From positions 1 to 48,550 of the forward strand of contig NZ_PVZS01000034.1 in NCBI RefSeq assembly GCF_003004785.1: a DNA stretch of 48,550 nt. Direction: 5' to 3'. Positions 15,140 to 24,241 of this stretch are shown one piece after another; positions within the stretch are counted from its first letter, which is position 1; each line of letters opens with the position of its first letter. Position numbers and translations under genes: made by a program. This DNA comes from Alsobacter soli (GTDB taxonomy: Bacteria; Pseudomonadota; Alphaproteobacteria; Rhizobiales; Beijerinckiaceae). The notes below the pieces were generated by a model, which was not told the origin of the DNA, did not search any database, and worked only from the letters and a program-made list of their open reading frames with translations.

Positions 15140-15279
15140 TCGGAAGCATCTCCTCGCGAGCTTCTGGGCGCGCGGGCTGTGGCCGCCCGCGTCGACGCGC
15201 CCTGAGATAGGGCGCGCGCCCGCATGGTGCAGAGGATTGCGCCGGAGCGCCGCTCACGGAAGCGTGAGGCGGCGTGCCG

Positions 15280-16026
15280 TCAGCCGCGGCCCACGAACGG
15301 CATCTTGGTCGCCATGACGTTCATCGTGAGCACGTTCGCGTCCAGCGGCAGCGTGGCCATGTACACCACGGCGCGCGCCACATGCTCGGCGTCGATGCGC
15401 GGCTCGGGCGCCATCGTCCCGTTCGCCTGCATCACGCCGCCGGTCATCCGCTCCGTCATCTCCGTGGCGGCGTTGCCGATGTCGATCTGCCCCACCGCGA
15501 TGTCGTACTTGCGGCCGTCCAGCGAGGCCGACTTGGTGAGGCCCAGCACGCCATGCTTGGTGGCCGTGTAGGGCGCGGAGTTCGGTCGCGGCGCGTAGGC
15601 CGATACGGAGCCGTTGTTGATGATGCGCCCGCCCCGCGGATTTTGGTCCTTCATCACCCGGAAGGCGTTCTGGATGCCGAGGAAGACGCCGGTCAGGTTG
15701 GCGTCCACCACCGTCCGCCACTGGTCGAAGCTGAGCTCCTCGAGCGGAATCGCGGGGGCGCCGGTTCCGGCGTTGTTGAACACCACGTCCACGCGCCCGA
15801 AGGTCTCGACCGTCTTGTCGAACAGGGCGCGCATGGAATCCGGGTTGGCGACGTCGGTGGGGCAGGCCAGCGCCTTGGCCCCGCCCTGGGCCATGCCGAT
15901 GGCGGCCTCCAGCGGCTCGCGGCGGCGGCCCGCGAAGGTGACCGCGAACCCTTCCCGCAGCAGCGCCAGCGCGGCGGCGCGTCCCACGCCCGTGCCTGCG
16001 CCCGTCACGATGGCGACCTTGCTCAT
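15280..16026 (-). CDS. Short-chain dehydrogenase/reductase
   Basis: A 248-residue classical SDR. The cofactor motif is [14 protein letters not shown] (TGxxxGxG); [11 protein letters not shown] is the NNAG motif; catalytic residues are Ser in INNGSVSAY, Tyr and Lys in YTATKHG. The motif [12 protein letters not shown] after strand 2 has Arg rather than Asp, which favours NADP(H) over NAD(H). The ATG at 16026 follows GGGAGGAAGG, a strong ribosome site; a longer frame upstream has no support. Substrate unknown. Confidence 0.93.
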   Translation of the reverse strand: MSKVAIVTGAGTGVGRAAALALLREGFAVTFAGRRREPLEAAIGMAQGGAKALACPTDVANPDSMRALFDKTVETFGRVDVVFNNAGTGAPAIPLEELSFDQWRTVVDANLTGVFLGIQNAFRVMKDQNPRGGRIINNGSVSAYAPRPNSAPYTATKHGVLGLTKSASLDGRKYDIAVGQIDIGNAATEMTERMTGGVMQANGTMAPEPRIDAEHVARAVVYMATLPLDANVLTMNVMATKMPFVGRG

Positions 16027-16209
16027 GCCCTTCCTCCCAGAAATCCATTTCGGGGCTCGATCCCCGTTCGGCACGCACTCTGGAGGGGGCCCCGCGAACG
16101 AGCAACCGCTTTGTCGCAGCCCCGCCCTGCGCACAGGTCGGCTTGAGCGCGACGGGGAACCGGGTCCGACCTCGACTGTTGAGTCTCAAACAGGACGAAG
16201 GAGGACGTA

Positions 16210-16578
16210 ATGGCTTCCGAGACCGGAATTCGAAGTTTGCGACTGGGCGTCGTGGCCCTCGCGTGCGCGCTCTCGACGGGCGCGATGGCGCAGGTCAAGG
16301 CCCAGCCGCCGAGCCAGCCGCCGAGCATGGATCCCAAGCAGACCGTCCCTGAAAAGGTCGACCCGCCTCTGAACGCGGACAAGCCCGGGACGCCCGACAC
16401 CACGGGAACCATCAAGGGCCGCTCGCTGAGCGACCAGCTCAACAAGAGTGACGGCGTGATCACTCCGCCCCCCGGGACAGACCCCGGCATCAGCGCTCCG
16501 GCCCCCGTTCCGAACCCCGGCACGACGCCCGTGATTCCGCCGCCCAACGGCCAGAACAGCACGGTCGATCCCAAGTAG
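16210..16578 (+). CDS. Secreted proline-rich protein
   Basis: A 122-residue protein. A signal peptide (about residues 1-27, SLRLGVVALACALSTGAMAQ) is followed by a low-complexity mature part rich in Pro, Asp, Thr and Asn. One short ordered patch reads DTTGTIKGRSLSDQLNKSDGVI; the rest (PPPGTDPGISAPAPVPNPGTTPV) looks extended. A GGAGGA ribosome site precedes the ATG. It ends 23 bases before the PRC-barrel gene on the same strand, so the two probably form one transcript. No family function is known to me. Confidence 0.72.
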   Translation: MASETGIRSLRLGVVALACALSTGAMAQVKAQPPSQPPSMDPKQTVPEKVDPPLNADKPGTPDTTGTIKGRSLSDQLNKSDGVITPPPGTDPGISAPAPVPNPGTTPVIPPPNGQNSTVDPK

Positions 16579-16601
16579 CGTCCCACGTGGAGGAGGACCG
16601 C

Positions 16602-16997
16602 ATGAGCGACGCGCATCCTGGCCCGACGCACGAGCGCGGGCTTCCGATCAACGAGACGGAGCGCCTGATCGCCTCTGACAAGGTCGAGGGAACCGGCGTG
16701 TACGACCGTCAGGGCCGCAGCCTCGGCACGGTGTACAACTTCATGGTCGACAAGGTCACCGGCAAGGTCGCCTACGCGGTGATGTCGTTCGGAGGCTTCC
16801 TGGGGATCGGGGAGAGATACCACCCATTTCCCTGGAAGAAGCTGGAATACGACACCCGCATGGGCGGCTACGTGGTGGACATGACCAAGGAGGAGCTCGA
16901 GCACGCGCCGAGCTACACCGCCGCCGAGACGCCCTGGCAGAACCCGGAATACGGCCGCAGCGTCTACGAGTACTATCGCATTCCGTTCTACATGTAG
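16602..16997 (+). CDS. PRC-barrel domain protein
   Basis: A 131-residue cytosolic protein. Residues about 25-100 are a PRC-barrel: ASDKVEGTGVYDRQGRSLGTVYNFMVDKVTGKVAYAVMSFGGFLGIGERYHPFPWKKL, with the typical D-x-x-GxxLG and FGGFLGIGE turns, then YDTRMGGYVVDMTKEEL. The tail is aromatic (YEYYRIPFYM). PRC-barrels occur in photosynthetic reaction centres, RimM and many stress proteins of unknown role. I chose the ATG at 16602 because GGAGGA lies just upstream. It likely shares a transcript with the secreted proline-rich gene before it. Confidence 0.9.
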   Translation: MSDAHPGPTHERGLPINETERLIASDKVEGTGVYDRQGRSLGTVYNFMVDKVTGKVAYAVMSFGGFLGIGERYHPFPWKKLEYDTRMGGYVVDMTKEELEHAPSYTAAETPWQNPEYGRSVYEYYRIPFYM

Positions 16998-17021
16998 GCC
17001 ATGCGGCCGCGCCGGGACGGC

Positions 17022-17047
17022 AGGCCAGGCGGAGAGCCGCCTGGCCT
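17022..17047 (+). terminator. Hairpin after the PRC-barrel gene
   Basis: A perfect eleven-pair stem (AGGCCAGGCGG / CCGCCTGGCCT) with an AGAG loop starts 25 bases after the PRC-barrel stop. No long T-run follows. It is the best end point for the two-gene unit 16210-16997. Confidence 0.55.
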
Positions 17048-17252
17048 CTCGCCGTGTCCGGGCGCTTGGAGAGAGTTCTCCGCGCTTGCAATCGCCGATT
17101 GGTTCAAATTGCGCGCATCGGATGAAGTCGACGGTGACCGTACCGTCGTCCTGCCCAGCCGTTAAGGCCCGGATCCCTCAAATTTGAGCGGATTTTCTCA
17201 GCGGCTGCTGGGAAGCGCGCGCCAAGGATCATCCCAACACACAGGGATGATC

Positions 17253-17891
17253 ATGTTCCTCCGTTCGCTTCTCACCCTCTCCGGCGCCGCCCTCGCCATT
17301 TGCGCGGGCATCGGGGCGGCCGCTGCGGGCCCGGTTGACCGCCTCGCCGGCTTGCCCCCGCTCGCCCAGCCCGCGCTCGCCTCCGGCGCCGCCCGTCCGA
17401 TCGTGGCCTGGCAGGCCTTCTGCGCCCAGTACCCCGCCGAATGCCGCGTGGACCTCAACGAACCCGAGCGCATCGTCGTGACGGCGACCGCCTGGAAGCA
17501 GATCGCCGACGTCAACGCGCGCGTCAACCACAGCATCAAGCCCCTGACGGACCTCGAACACTGGGGCGTGGTCGACCAGTGGGACTTCGCCGACGACGGT
17601 TATGGCGACTGCGAGGACTACCAGCTCCTCAAGCGCCGCAGGCTGGCCGAGCTCGGTTTCCCGCGCCGCGCCATGCTGATGACGGTGGTGCTGGACGAGA
17701 ACAACGAGGGCCATGCGGTGCTGATGATCCGCACGGACCGCGGCGACATCATCCTGGACAACAAGCGCGACGACGTCCTGACCTGGCAGCAGACCGGCTA
17801 CGTCTACGTGAAGCGCGAGAGCCAGGTCGAGACCGCCTGGGTGAGCCTGAACCACGTCTCTGGCGTGACCGCCACGGCCTCGCGGCGCTGA
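17253..17891 (+). CDS. Transglutaminase-like cysteine peptidase (BTLCP family)
   Basis: A 212-residue exported protein. A signal peptide (MFLRSLLTLSGAALAICAGIGAAAAG) is followed by the bacterial transglutaminase-like cysteine proteinase domain: VNARVNHSIKPLTDLEHWGVVDQWDFADDGYGDCEDYQLLKRRRL carries the catalytic Cys in GDCEDY; GHAVLMIRTDRGDIILDNKRDDVL carries the His and Asp/Asn. Relatives include LapG-like proteases acting on surface proteins, but BTLCP proteins in Hyphomicrobiales are mostly uncharacterised. ATG at 17253 has AGGGAT upstream; the ATG two codons earlier (17247) is possible. Confidence 0.9.
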   Translation: MFLRSLLTLSGAALAICAGIGAAAAGPVDRLAGLPPLAQPALASGAARPIVAWQAFCAQYPAECRVDLNEPERIVVTATAWKQIADVNARVNHSIKPLTDLEHWGVVDQWDFADDGYGDCEDYQLLKRRRLAELGFPRRAMLMTVVLDENNEGHAVLMIRTDRGDIILDNKRDDVLTWQQTGYVYVKRESQVETAWVSLNHVSGVTATASRR

Positions 17892-17933
17892 CGGCCGCCA
17901 GGGCGCGCCGCGCTCATAGCCCGCAGCTTCAAC

Positions 17934-17963
17934 CCGTCATCGCGAGCGTAGCACTTCGCGAAG
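17934..17963. repeat. Intergenic repeat, GTCATCGCGAG type
   Basis: CCGTCATCGCGAGCGTAGC followed by a CTTCGCGAAGG arm is a short copy of the same family seen at 9706 and 25824. It lies ten bases beyond the stop of the CNNM/CBS gene. Confidence 0.55.
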
Positions 17964-17972
17964 GACAGACCC

Positions 17973-19271
17973 CTACTCCGCCGCGTTCAGCCGGCTCACC
18001 GGCGTGATGCGCAACGCCGTGATGCGGTTGCGGGACTTGCGGAGCACCTGGAACCGATAGCCGTAGAAGGTGAACACCTGCCCAGCGTCCGGGATGATCT
18101 GCGCCTCGTGGATCACGAGGCCCGCGATGGTGGTGGCCTCCTCGTCCGGCAGGTTCCAGTCCATGGCCCGGTTCAGGTCGCGAACAGGCACGGACCCGTC
18201 GACGCTCACCGACCCGTCCGGGTGCGGCCGGACGCCCTGGACGCTGAGGTCGTGCTCGTCCTTGATGTCGCCGACGATCTCCTCGAGGATGTCCTCGAGG
18301 GTCACGAGGCCCATCACCTCGCCGTACTCGTCCACAACCAGCGCGAAGTGCGTCTTGCGGCTCAGGAAGGCCTTCAGCTGGTCGGCCAGCGACGTGGTGT
18401 CCGGCACGAACCACGGATCCAGCGCGATCGCCCGGACGTCGAGCTTGCTGGCGTCGCCTTTCACGGCGTCCAGCGCCCGCAGCAGGTCCTTGGCGTGCAG
18501 CACGCCGACGATGTTCTCCGGCGTGCCGGACCACAGCGGCAGGCGCGTATAGGGCGAGGACAGCACCTCGCGCACGATCTCCTCGGACGAAAGGTCCGCC
18601 GAGATGGTGCGCATCTTGGTGCGGTGGATCATGACGTCGGAGACGCCGAGCTCCTCCAGGTCGAGGAGGCCGCCGAACATGCGGCGCGCCTCCTTCTGGA
18701 CGCCGCCTTCCCGGTGGAGCAGGTCCACCGTGCCGCGGATTTCCTCGCTGGCCGACAGCACGCTCTTGTGTTCGCTGATGTCGATGCGGAACAGCCGCAG
18801 CGTCACGCGCACGAAGGCCTCGATGGCCATCGTGACCGGGCCGAACAGGGCCACGATCCACGACACGGGGCGCGCCAGCAGCAGCGCTGCCTGGTCCGGC
18901 TTGTTGATCGCCACCGTCTTGGGCATCACCTCGGCGAAGACGACGACGAGCACCGACATCGCCACCGTGGCGTAGATCACGCCCTCAGCCCCGAAGAAGC
19001 TCACCAGCACGCTGGTGGTGAAGGCCGAGGCGCCGATGTTCACCACGTTGTTGCCGATCAGCATGGCGCCGATCAGCCGCTCCCTCGCCAGCAGCAGGCG
19101 ATTGACGATGCCGGCCCGTTTGTCGCCCCCGTCCTGCAGCGCGTGCATGCGCGCCCGGGAAGCCGCCGTGAGCGCGGTCTCCGCGCCGGAGAAGAACGCC
19201 GACAACGCCAGGCAGAACACCACGATGGCGAGCGCCATCCAGGGATTCGCGTGAACCTCGAGATTTTCCAT
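17973..19271 (-). CDS. CNNM/CorC-family transporter with CBS pair
   Basis: A 432-residue inner-membrane protein. The N-terminal CNNM transmembrane domain spans about residues 8-190 and contains LSAFFSGAETALTAASRARM and FAEVMPKTVAI, the family hallmarks. A CBS-domain pair follows (DVMIHRTKMRTISADLSSEEIVREVLSSPYTRLPLWSG, then HFALVVDEYGEVMGLVTLEDILEEIVGDI). The last 90 residues are a CorC_HlyC domain ending YRFQVLRKSRNRITALRITPV. Family members are implicated in Mg2+ or Co2+ efflux; the hemolysin label is historical. The ATG at 19271 is ten bases after the aroB stop, placing it in the aroK-aroB operon. Confidence 0.92.
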   Translation of the reverse strand: MENLEVHANPWMALAIVVFCLALSAFFSGAETALTAASRARMHALQDGGDKRAGIVNRLLLARERLIGAMLIGNNVVNIGASAFTTSVLVSFFGAEGVIYATVAMSVLVVVFAEVMPKTVAINKPDQAALLLARPVSWIVALFGPVTMAIEAFVRVTLRLFRIDISEHKSVLSASEEIRGTVDLLHREGGVQKEARRMFGGLLDLEELGVSDVMIHRTKMRTISADLSSEEIVREVLSSPYTRLPLWSGTPENIVGVLHAKDLLRALDAVKGDASKLDVRAIALDPWFVPDTTSLADQLKAFLSRKTHFALVVDEYGEVMGLVTLEDILEEIVGDIKDEHDLSVQGVRPHPDGSVSVDGSVPVRDLNRAMDWNLPDEEATTIAGLVIHEAQIIPDAGQVFTFYGYRFQVLRKSRNRITALRITPVSRLNAAE

Positions 19272-19281
19272 GGGGAGAGAA

Positions 19282-20403
19282 TCAGGCGCGCGCCAGCTCC
19301 GCGTCAAGGAACTCGCGCACGGATGACGGCTCGACGCCGCGCGAGATGAAGCTCTGGCCGATGCCGCGCGCCAGGATGAAGGTCAGCGCCCCGCGCTTCA
19401 CCTTCTTGTCCTGGAACATGGCGTCCAGGATCGCGGCGGCGTCGCCGTCCCAGCCGGGGATGCCGCGGATGCGCGTCGGCAGCCCGACCGTGCGTAGGTG
19501 GCCCTCCACGCGCCCGGCGTCCTGCCCGGAGCACAGCCCCAGCGCCGCCGAGAACCGAAACGCGCACACGAGCCCGATCGCCACCGCCTCGCCATGCACG
19601 AGCCGGGCGCCGTCATAATGCGTCAGCCGCTCGAAGGCGTGCGCGAAGGTGTGGCCCAGGTTGAGCAGGGCCCGGTCGCCCTGCTCCGTCTCGTCCCGCA
19701 CGACCACCGCGGCCTTCGCCGCGCAGCTTGTCTGGATGGCGTGGGCCCGCTCCGGCCCGCCGGCGAACACACCCCGGTGGTTCTCCTCCAGCCACGCGAA
19801 GAAGGCCGGGTCGTCGATCAGGCCGTATTTCGCCACCTCGGCGTAGCCCGCCCGGAACTCGCGCTCGGGCAGCGTGTCCAGCACGCCCACGTCGGCCAGC
19901 ACGAGGCTGGGCTGGTGAAAGGCGCCGACCAGGTTCTTGCCGTGCGGCGAGTTGATGCCGGTCTTGCCGCCAACGGACGAGTCCACCTGCGCCAGCAGGC
20001 TCGTCGGGATCTGCACGAAGCGCATCCCCCGCCGGACCACCGCCGCCGCGAAGCCCGCGAGGTCGCCGATCACCCCGCCGCCGAGCGCCACGACGACGTC
20101 GCCCCGCTCCATGCGCGCCCCGATAATGGCGTCGCACACGGTCTCGAACCAGCGGTAGCACTTGGTCGCCTCTCCGGGCGGGCACACGACCTGCGCGTGC
20201 CGGATCCCTGCCGCCTCCAGGCTGCGCTCGAGCGCCGGCAGGTGCGTCCTCGCCAGGTTCTCGTCCGTCACGATCGCGCAGGCCGCGCCCGGCGTCGCCG
20301 CTCCGATGAGCTCGCCCGCGCGCTCGATCAGCCCGTGGCCGATCCGGATGTCGTAGGCTCGCTCGCCGAGCGGCACATGCACGATGGCGTCGCTGGCGCT
20401 CAT
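19282..20403 (-). CDS. aroB: 3-dehydroquinate synthase
   Basis: A 373-residue cytosolic enzyme for the second shikimate step (DAHP to 3-dehydroquinate, NAD+ and Zn2+ dependent). Seen: [23 protein letters not shown] (NAD site), [49 protein letters not shown] with the zinc Glu, [13 protein letters not shown] and HGEAVAIGL with zinc His residues. The start overlaps the aroK stop in an ATGA, so the two are coupled. The CNNM/CBS gene follows ten bases on. Confidence 0.97.
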   Translation of the reverse strand: MSASDAIVHVPLGERAYDIRIGHGLIERAGELIGAATPGAACAIVTDENLARTHLPALERSLEAAGIRHAQVVCPPGEATKCYRWFETVCDAIIGARMERGDVVVALGGGVIGDLAGFAAAVVRRGMRFVQIPTSLLAQVDSSVGGKTGINSPHGKNLVGAFHQPSLVLADVGVLDTLPEREFRAGYAEVAKYGLIDDPAFFAWLEENHRGVFAGGPERAHAIQTSCAAKAAVVVRDETEQGDRALLNLGHTFAHAFERLTHYDGARLVHGEAVAIGLVCAFRFSAALGLCSGQDAGRVEGHLRTVGLPTRIRGIPGWDGDAAAILDAMFQDKKVKRGALTFILARGIGQSFISRGVEPSSVREFLDAELARA

Positions 20404-21008
20404 GCCCCTTCCCCGTCACTCCCGCCGGCCCCGAATCGCCGGTCCAGCGCCCCGATGATCTCGCTCACCACAACGTCGTGCGGCACGTCCCGGCTATGCA
20501 CCGTCAGGTCCGACAGCGCGTACACCGGGTAGCGCTCGTCGATCAGCCGACGCAGCGTGCCTTCCGGGTCGGGGTTCTTGAGCAGCGGCCGGTTCGAGCG
20601 CTTGCGCACGCGCCGCATCAGCACGTCCGCGTCGGCCTTGAGCCACACGGACAGGCCCTGCTCGGCGATTCGCTGCCGCGTCTCGGCGCTCATGTAGGCG
20701 CCTCCGCCCGTGGCCAGCACCTGCGGCCCTTCGGCCAGAAGGCGGGCGATCACGCGGCGCTCGCCGTCGCGGAACTCGGTTTCGCCGCGGCTGGCGAAGA
20801 TCTCCGGGATCGTCATGCCGGCCGCCTTCTCGATCTCGGTGTCTGCGTCTGCGAACGGAAGGCGCAGCTTGAGCGCCAGGCGCCGCCCAACGGAGCTCTT
20901 GCCGGCGCCCATCATGCCGACCAGCACGATGGAGCGACCGCCGAGCCCGGCGCGGATGCGCTCCACCGGATCGTTCTCTTCAAGGGTCTCGGCGACGACG
21001 TTCGACAC
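20400..21008 (-). CDS. aroK: Shikimate kinase
   Basis: Residues of the core: [23 protein letters not shown] (Walker A), [36 protein letters not shown] (shikimate-binding DTD and the R-x-x-E region), [10 protein letters not shown] and KRSNRPLL (lid). It phosphorylates shikimate with ATP. The GTG at 21008 gives 202 residues, the usual family size; the frame is open upstream to 21155, and a GTG at 21086 would also be possible, so the start is uncertain. It heads the aroK-aroB-CNNM unit and is divergent from the xerD unit, as in many Hyphomicrobiales. Confidence 0.92.
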   Translation of the reverse strand: MSNVVAETLEENDPVERIRAGLGGRSIVLVGMMGAGKSSVGRRLALKLRLPFADADTEIEKAAGMTIPEIFASRGETEFRDGERRVIARLLAEGPQVLATGGGAYMSAETRQRIAEQGLSVWLKADADVLMRRVRKRSNRPLLKNPDPEGTLRRLIDERYPVYALSDLTVHSRDVPHDVVVSEIIGALDRRFGAGGSDGEGA

Positions 21009-21167
21009 GATGTCCAGCTGGCCGGCGCGGCCACCTCCCGGATGAAAGGCGTCTCCGCCAGCGGCCGCCTGCGCCTCCTCTAGCACGGACCCGATGCGGT
21101 TTTCACGCCCCCTTGCGTTCAACCATCGGGCGTGTTCGAAAGGTGGTCCCCTCACGATGAGCCCGCC

Positions 21168-21311
21168 GTGCCCGTCATCCTCCGTTTCCTGCTGATCTGC
21201 GCGATCTTGGCCGGCTGCGTCTATGCCGGCCTTTGGGCCCTCGCGACCCTCTACGAGCCCGAGCAGCGCGAGATCACCGTCACGATCCCCTCGTCCAAAC
21301 TGCCTCGATGA
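21168..21311 (+). CDS. 47-residue membrane protein coupled to xerD
   Basis: GTG at 21168 opens a 47-residue frame: one membrane helix ([26 protein letters not shown]) and a short periplasmic or cytosolic tail ([19 protein letters not shown]). The helix-then-EPxQRE...IPxxKLP layout matches tiny conserved proteins upstream of xerD in other Hyphomicrobiales, sometimes mislabelled as a histidine kinase. Its stop overlaps the xerD start (ATGA), which argues that it is translated and coupled. It is short enough to be missed by default gene finders. The glycine-cysteine (AGC) in the helix could suggest a lipobox but lacks a proper preceding signal pattern. Confidence 0.68.
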   Translation: MPVILRFLLICAILAGCVYAGLWALATLYEPEQREITVTIPSSKLPR

Positions 21312-22312
21312 AGCGCGCCGCGCCGGCTCCCGAACGCGCCCGGATGGGCGCTGCCCCGAGGGCGAAGGCCGGGGCCGCCGCCCAGATCGACGCCTTCCTG
21401 GCCATGCTGTCGGCCGAGCGCGGCGCGGCCCTCAACACCATCGAGGCCTACCGCCGCGACCTGGAGGATTACGCCGCCTTCCTGGCCACGGAAGGGCTCG
21501 ACGTGCTGGACGCCGGCGTGGAGGCGATTCGCGCCTACTTGGCCGACCTGTCGGCCCGCGGCCTCAAGACCTCATCGGCGGCGCGCCGGCTCTCCGCGGT
21601 CAAGCAGCTTCACAAGTTCCTCTACGGCGAGGCGATCCGCGCCGACGATCCCACCGTGGCCCTGTCCGGCCCAAAGCGGGGCCGCCCTCTGCCCAAGACG
21701 ATGACGATCGGCGATGTCGACCGGCTGCTGGCGACCGCGGCCGAAGGCGTCGACGCTGCCGAGCGCCCACTTGGCGAGCGCCTGCGCGCCGCCAGGTTGT
21801 CCGCCTTGCTGGAGGCCCTGTATGCCAGCGGTCTGCGCGTCAGCGAGCTTGTCGCCCTACCGGCCAGCGCCGCTCGGGTGCGCGACCAGCTGCTCGTCGT
21901 GCGCGGCAAGGGCGGCAAGGAGCGCCTCGTCCCTTTGAACGCCCGCTCCAAGGCCGCCATCGCCCGCTACCTCGCACTGCGGGACGAAAAGGCCGCCGCC
22001 GACAAGGCCCTGGGCGCCGGGAGCCCCTGGCTGTTCCCGGCCGACAGCGAATCGGGCCACCTGACCCGCCAGGCCTTCGCCCGCGACCTCAAGGCCTGCG
22101 CGGTCGCCGCCGGCCTCTCGGCCGACAAGGTCAGCCCGCACGTCCTCCGCCACGCCTTCGCCAGCCATCTTCTGCACAACGGCGCGGATCTGCGTGTGGT
22201 CCAGCAGTTGCTCGGACACGCGGACATCTCGACGACCCAGATCTACACGCATGTGGTGGACGAGCGGCTGAAAAGCCTGGTGCGGGACCTGCATCCGCTC
22301 GGGGACGAGTGA
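21308..22312 (+). CDS. xerD: Site-specific tyrosine recombinase
   Basis: A 334-residue recombinase. The N-terminal SAM-like core-binding domain (about 25-115: [33 protein letters not shown]) precedes the catalytic domain with all key residues: Arg in [12 protein letters not shown], Lys in [23 protein letters not shown] (H-x-x-R), [14 protein letters not shown] with the second His and the Tyr nucleophile. With XerC it resolves chromosome dimers at dif. Its chromosomal setting beside aroK makes it the housekeeping copy and not an island integrase. It is coupled to the tiny upstream membrane protein and abuts metW stop-to-stop. Confidence 0.95.
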   Translation: MKRAAPAPERARMGAAPRAKAGAAAQIDAFLAMLSAERGAALNTIEAYRRDLEDYAAFLATEGLDVLDAGVEAIRAYLADLSARGLKTSSAARRLSAVKQLHKFLYGEAIRADDPTVALSGPKRGRPLPKTMTIGDVDRLLATAAEGVDAAERPLGERLRAARLSALLEALYASGLRVSELVALPASAARVRDQLLVVRGKGGKERLVPLNARSKAAIARYLALRDEKAAADKALGAGSPWLFPADSESGHLTRQAFARDLKACAVAAGLSADKVSPHVLRHAFASHLLHNGADLRVVQQLLGHADISTTQIYTHVVDERLKSLVRDLHPLGDE

Positions 22313-22951
22313 TCACTTCCCCCGCGAGAGCACCAGCACCGCCTGCTCGCCGAACAGGTTCCACACGCCCCACGGCAGTCCAGCCCGCATGGGGCGACCT
22401 CCGGCGTCCAGCGCCACGCCCTTCTCGATCTGCGCCCCGACTTCCCCGCACAGGTCGATGAAATCGCGGATCGTGCAGAAGTGGATGTTGGGCGTCTCGT
22501 GCCAGGAGATCGGCAGGTTCTCCGTCACCGGCATGCGGCCGCTGAGCGCCAGCCTGGCCCGGATCTTCCAGTGGCCGAAGTTCGGGAAGGACACGATGGC
22601 GCGCCGCCCGATCCGCAGCAGGTGCTCCATGACCACCTTGGGACGGTGCGTCGCCTGGATGGTCTGCGACAGGATCACGTAGTCGAAGCTGTCGTCGGGA
22701 TAGTCGGCGAGGTCCGTGTCGGCGTCGCCCTGGATCACCGAGAGCCCATGCGCCACGCACTGGTTCACGCCCGCCTGGCTGAGCTCGATGCCGCGCGCGT
22801 CTACGTTGCGGCCGTCCTGCAGCATGCGCATCAGCGCGCCGTCGCCGCAGCCCACGTCGAGCACCCGGGAGCCCGGCTCCACCATTTCGGCCACGACCAT
22901 GAGATCGACGCGCGCCGCGCTCGCGTTGGTCGAGAACTGCGCGTCAGCCAC
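22313..22951 (-). CDS. metW: Methionine biosynthesis protein MetW
   Basis: A 212-residue SAM-dependent methyltransferase-like protein. The SAM site is [76 protein letters not shown] and [16 protein letters not shown] are highly characteristic of MetW. MetW works with MetX in homoserine acylation; it is thought to form a complex with it. The start overlaps the metX end by 8 bases, so the pair is coupled. Its stop forms TGATCA with the xerD stop. Confidence 0.95.
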   Translation of the reverse strand: MADAQFSTNASAARVDLMVVAEMVEPGSRVLDVGCGDGALMRMLQDGRNVDARGIELSQAGVNQCVAHGLSVIQGDADTDLADYPDDSFDYVILSQTIQATHRPKVVMEHLLRIGRRAIVSFPNFGHWKIRARLALSGRMPVTENLPISWHETPNIHFCTIRDFIDLCGEVGAQIEKGVALDAGGRPMRAGLPWGVWNLFGEQAVLVLSRGK

Positions 22952-24137
22952 GGGCCGGCTCCGTCAGCCCGCGCGCCCGCGCGGCGGAGTCGATGAAGCC
23001 CTTTGTGGTGGCGAAGAGCTCCGGCACGTCCAGCAGGAAGGCGTCGTGCCCCTTGTCTGTCTCGATCTCCACGAAGGACACCGAGGCGCCGGACGCGTTG
23101 AGCGCGTGCACCACCGCGCGGGACTCCTGCGTGGTGAACAGCCAGTCGGACGTGAAGGAAACCACGCAGAACCGCGTGCGCGAGCCCCGGAACGCCTGCG
23201 CCAGGCGGCCGTCGTAGTCGGCCGCGAGGTCGAAATAGTCCATGGCGCGGGTGAGGTAGAGATAGCTGTTCGCGTCGAACCGCTCCACGAAGGCGCGCCC
23301 CTGGTAGCGCAGGTAGCTCTCGATCTCGAAATCGGCGTCGAACGAGAAGGTCGGGGCCGCGCGGTCCTGCAGCTTGCGGCCGAACTTCCGGTGCAGCGCC
23401 GGCTCGGACAGGTAGGTGATGTGCGCCGCCATGCGGGCCACCGCCAGGCCCTTCTCGGGCCGGGTGCCTTCGGCGAGGTAGCGCCCGCCCTTCCACTCGG
23501 GATCCGCCATGATCGCCTGGCGCCCGACCTCGTGGAACGCGATGTTCTGGGCCGAGTGCTTGGCCGCCGTGGCGATGGGCAGCGCGCAGAACACCCGCTG
23601 CGGATAGCTCGCCGCCCATTGCAGCACCTGCATGCCGCCCATGGAGCCGCCGGCCACGCAGAACAGCGTGTCGATGCCGAGCTGGTCGATCAGCATGGCC
23701 TGGGCCCGCACCATGTCCCGGATGGTGACCACCGGGAAGTCGAGGGCGTAGGCCGGTCCGCCATCCAGCCGAGAGGCGGGACCCGTCGTCCCCATGCAAC
23801 TCGACAGCACATTGGAGCAGATGACGAAGAAGCGATCCGTATCGATGGGCTTGCCGGGGCCCACCATGGTTTCCCACCAGCCGCCCTTGCCCGTGACCGG
23901 GTTCACGTTCGCGACGTGCTGGTCGCCCGTGAGGGCGTGGCAGATCAGGACGGCGTTGCTCTTGTCGGCGTTGAGCGTCCCGTAGGTCTGATAGGCGATC
24001 TGCAGGGGCGCCAGGGCGATGCCGCAGTCGAGGTGCAGCGGCTCGTCCGCGCCGAAACGCGCTACGAGGCTGGACGGATCGTCGGCCTCATGGCGGGGCG
24101 TGGGAGACAGGGCGTGGGTTCCGAGGGTCCGGGCCAT
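22944..24137 (-). CDS. metX: Homoserine O-acetyltransferase (MetX)
   Basis: A 397-residue alpha/beta hydrolase-fold acyltransferase for the first committed step of methionine synthesis. Seen: [41 protein letters not shown] (oxyanion region), [17 protein letters not shown] (nucleophile Ser), SDWLFTT (Asp) and [12 protein letters not shown] (His). Some enzymes of this fold use succinyl-CoA; sequence alone does not settle the acyl donor. ATG at 24137 was chosen because homologues begin close to it; an upstream in-frame start would add 25 residues of Arg/Thr-rich sequence. metW follows, overlapping by 8 bases. Confidence 0.93.
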   Translation of the reverse strand: MARTLGTHALSPTPRHEADDPSSLVARFGADEPLHLDCGIALAPLQIAYQTYGTLNADKSNAVLICHALTGDQHVANVNPVTGKGGWWETMVGPGKPIDTDRFFVICSNVLSSCMGTTGPASRLDGGPAYALDFPVVTIRDMVRAQAMLIDQLGIDTLFCVAGGSMGGMQVLQWAASYPQRVFCALPIATAAKHSAQNIAFHEVGRQAIMADPEWKGGRYLAEGTRPEKGLAVARMAAHITYLSEPALHRKFGRKLQDRAAPTFSFDADFEIESYLRYQGRAFVERFDANSYLYLTRAMDYFDLAADYDGRLAQAFRGSRTRFCVVSFTSDWLFTTQESRAVVHALNASGASVSFVEIETDKGHDAFLLDVPELFATTKGFIDSAARARGLTEPARG

Positions 24138-24165
24138 CGTTCCGCTGGCAGTCCGCTTCGTTCGG

Positions 24166-24188
24166 AGTACAGAACGTCTCTGGGTACT
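24166..24188 (-). promoter_or_regulatory. Hairpin in the metX leader
   Basis: AGTAC, two extra bases, AGA, a five-base loop, TCT and GTACT pair as an eight-pair bulged stem, ending 28 bases before the metX ATG. It could affect translation or be chance. It does not fit the SAM-II riboswitch consensus. Confidence 0.3.
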
Positions 24189-24241
24189 GTCGCCGCGCGT
24201 CTCCCGCAACAAAAATCATGGCTGTGAGGCGCTTGCGGCGA

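Noticed and set aside
21308-22312. Island integrase
   Set aside because: The recombinase sits in the conserved aroK/metX neighbourhood with a coupled small gene and matches housekeeping XerD; it is also 19 kb from the att-like site.
24100-24241. SAM-II riboswitch upstream of metX
   Set aside because: The conserved pseudoknot and the GCTAAA-type core of SAM-II are not present.
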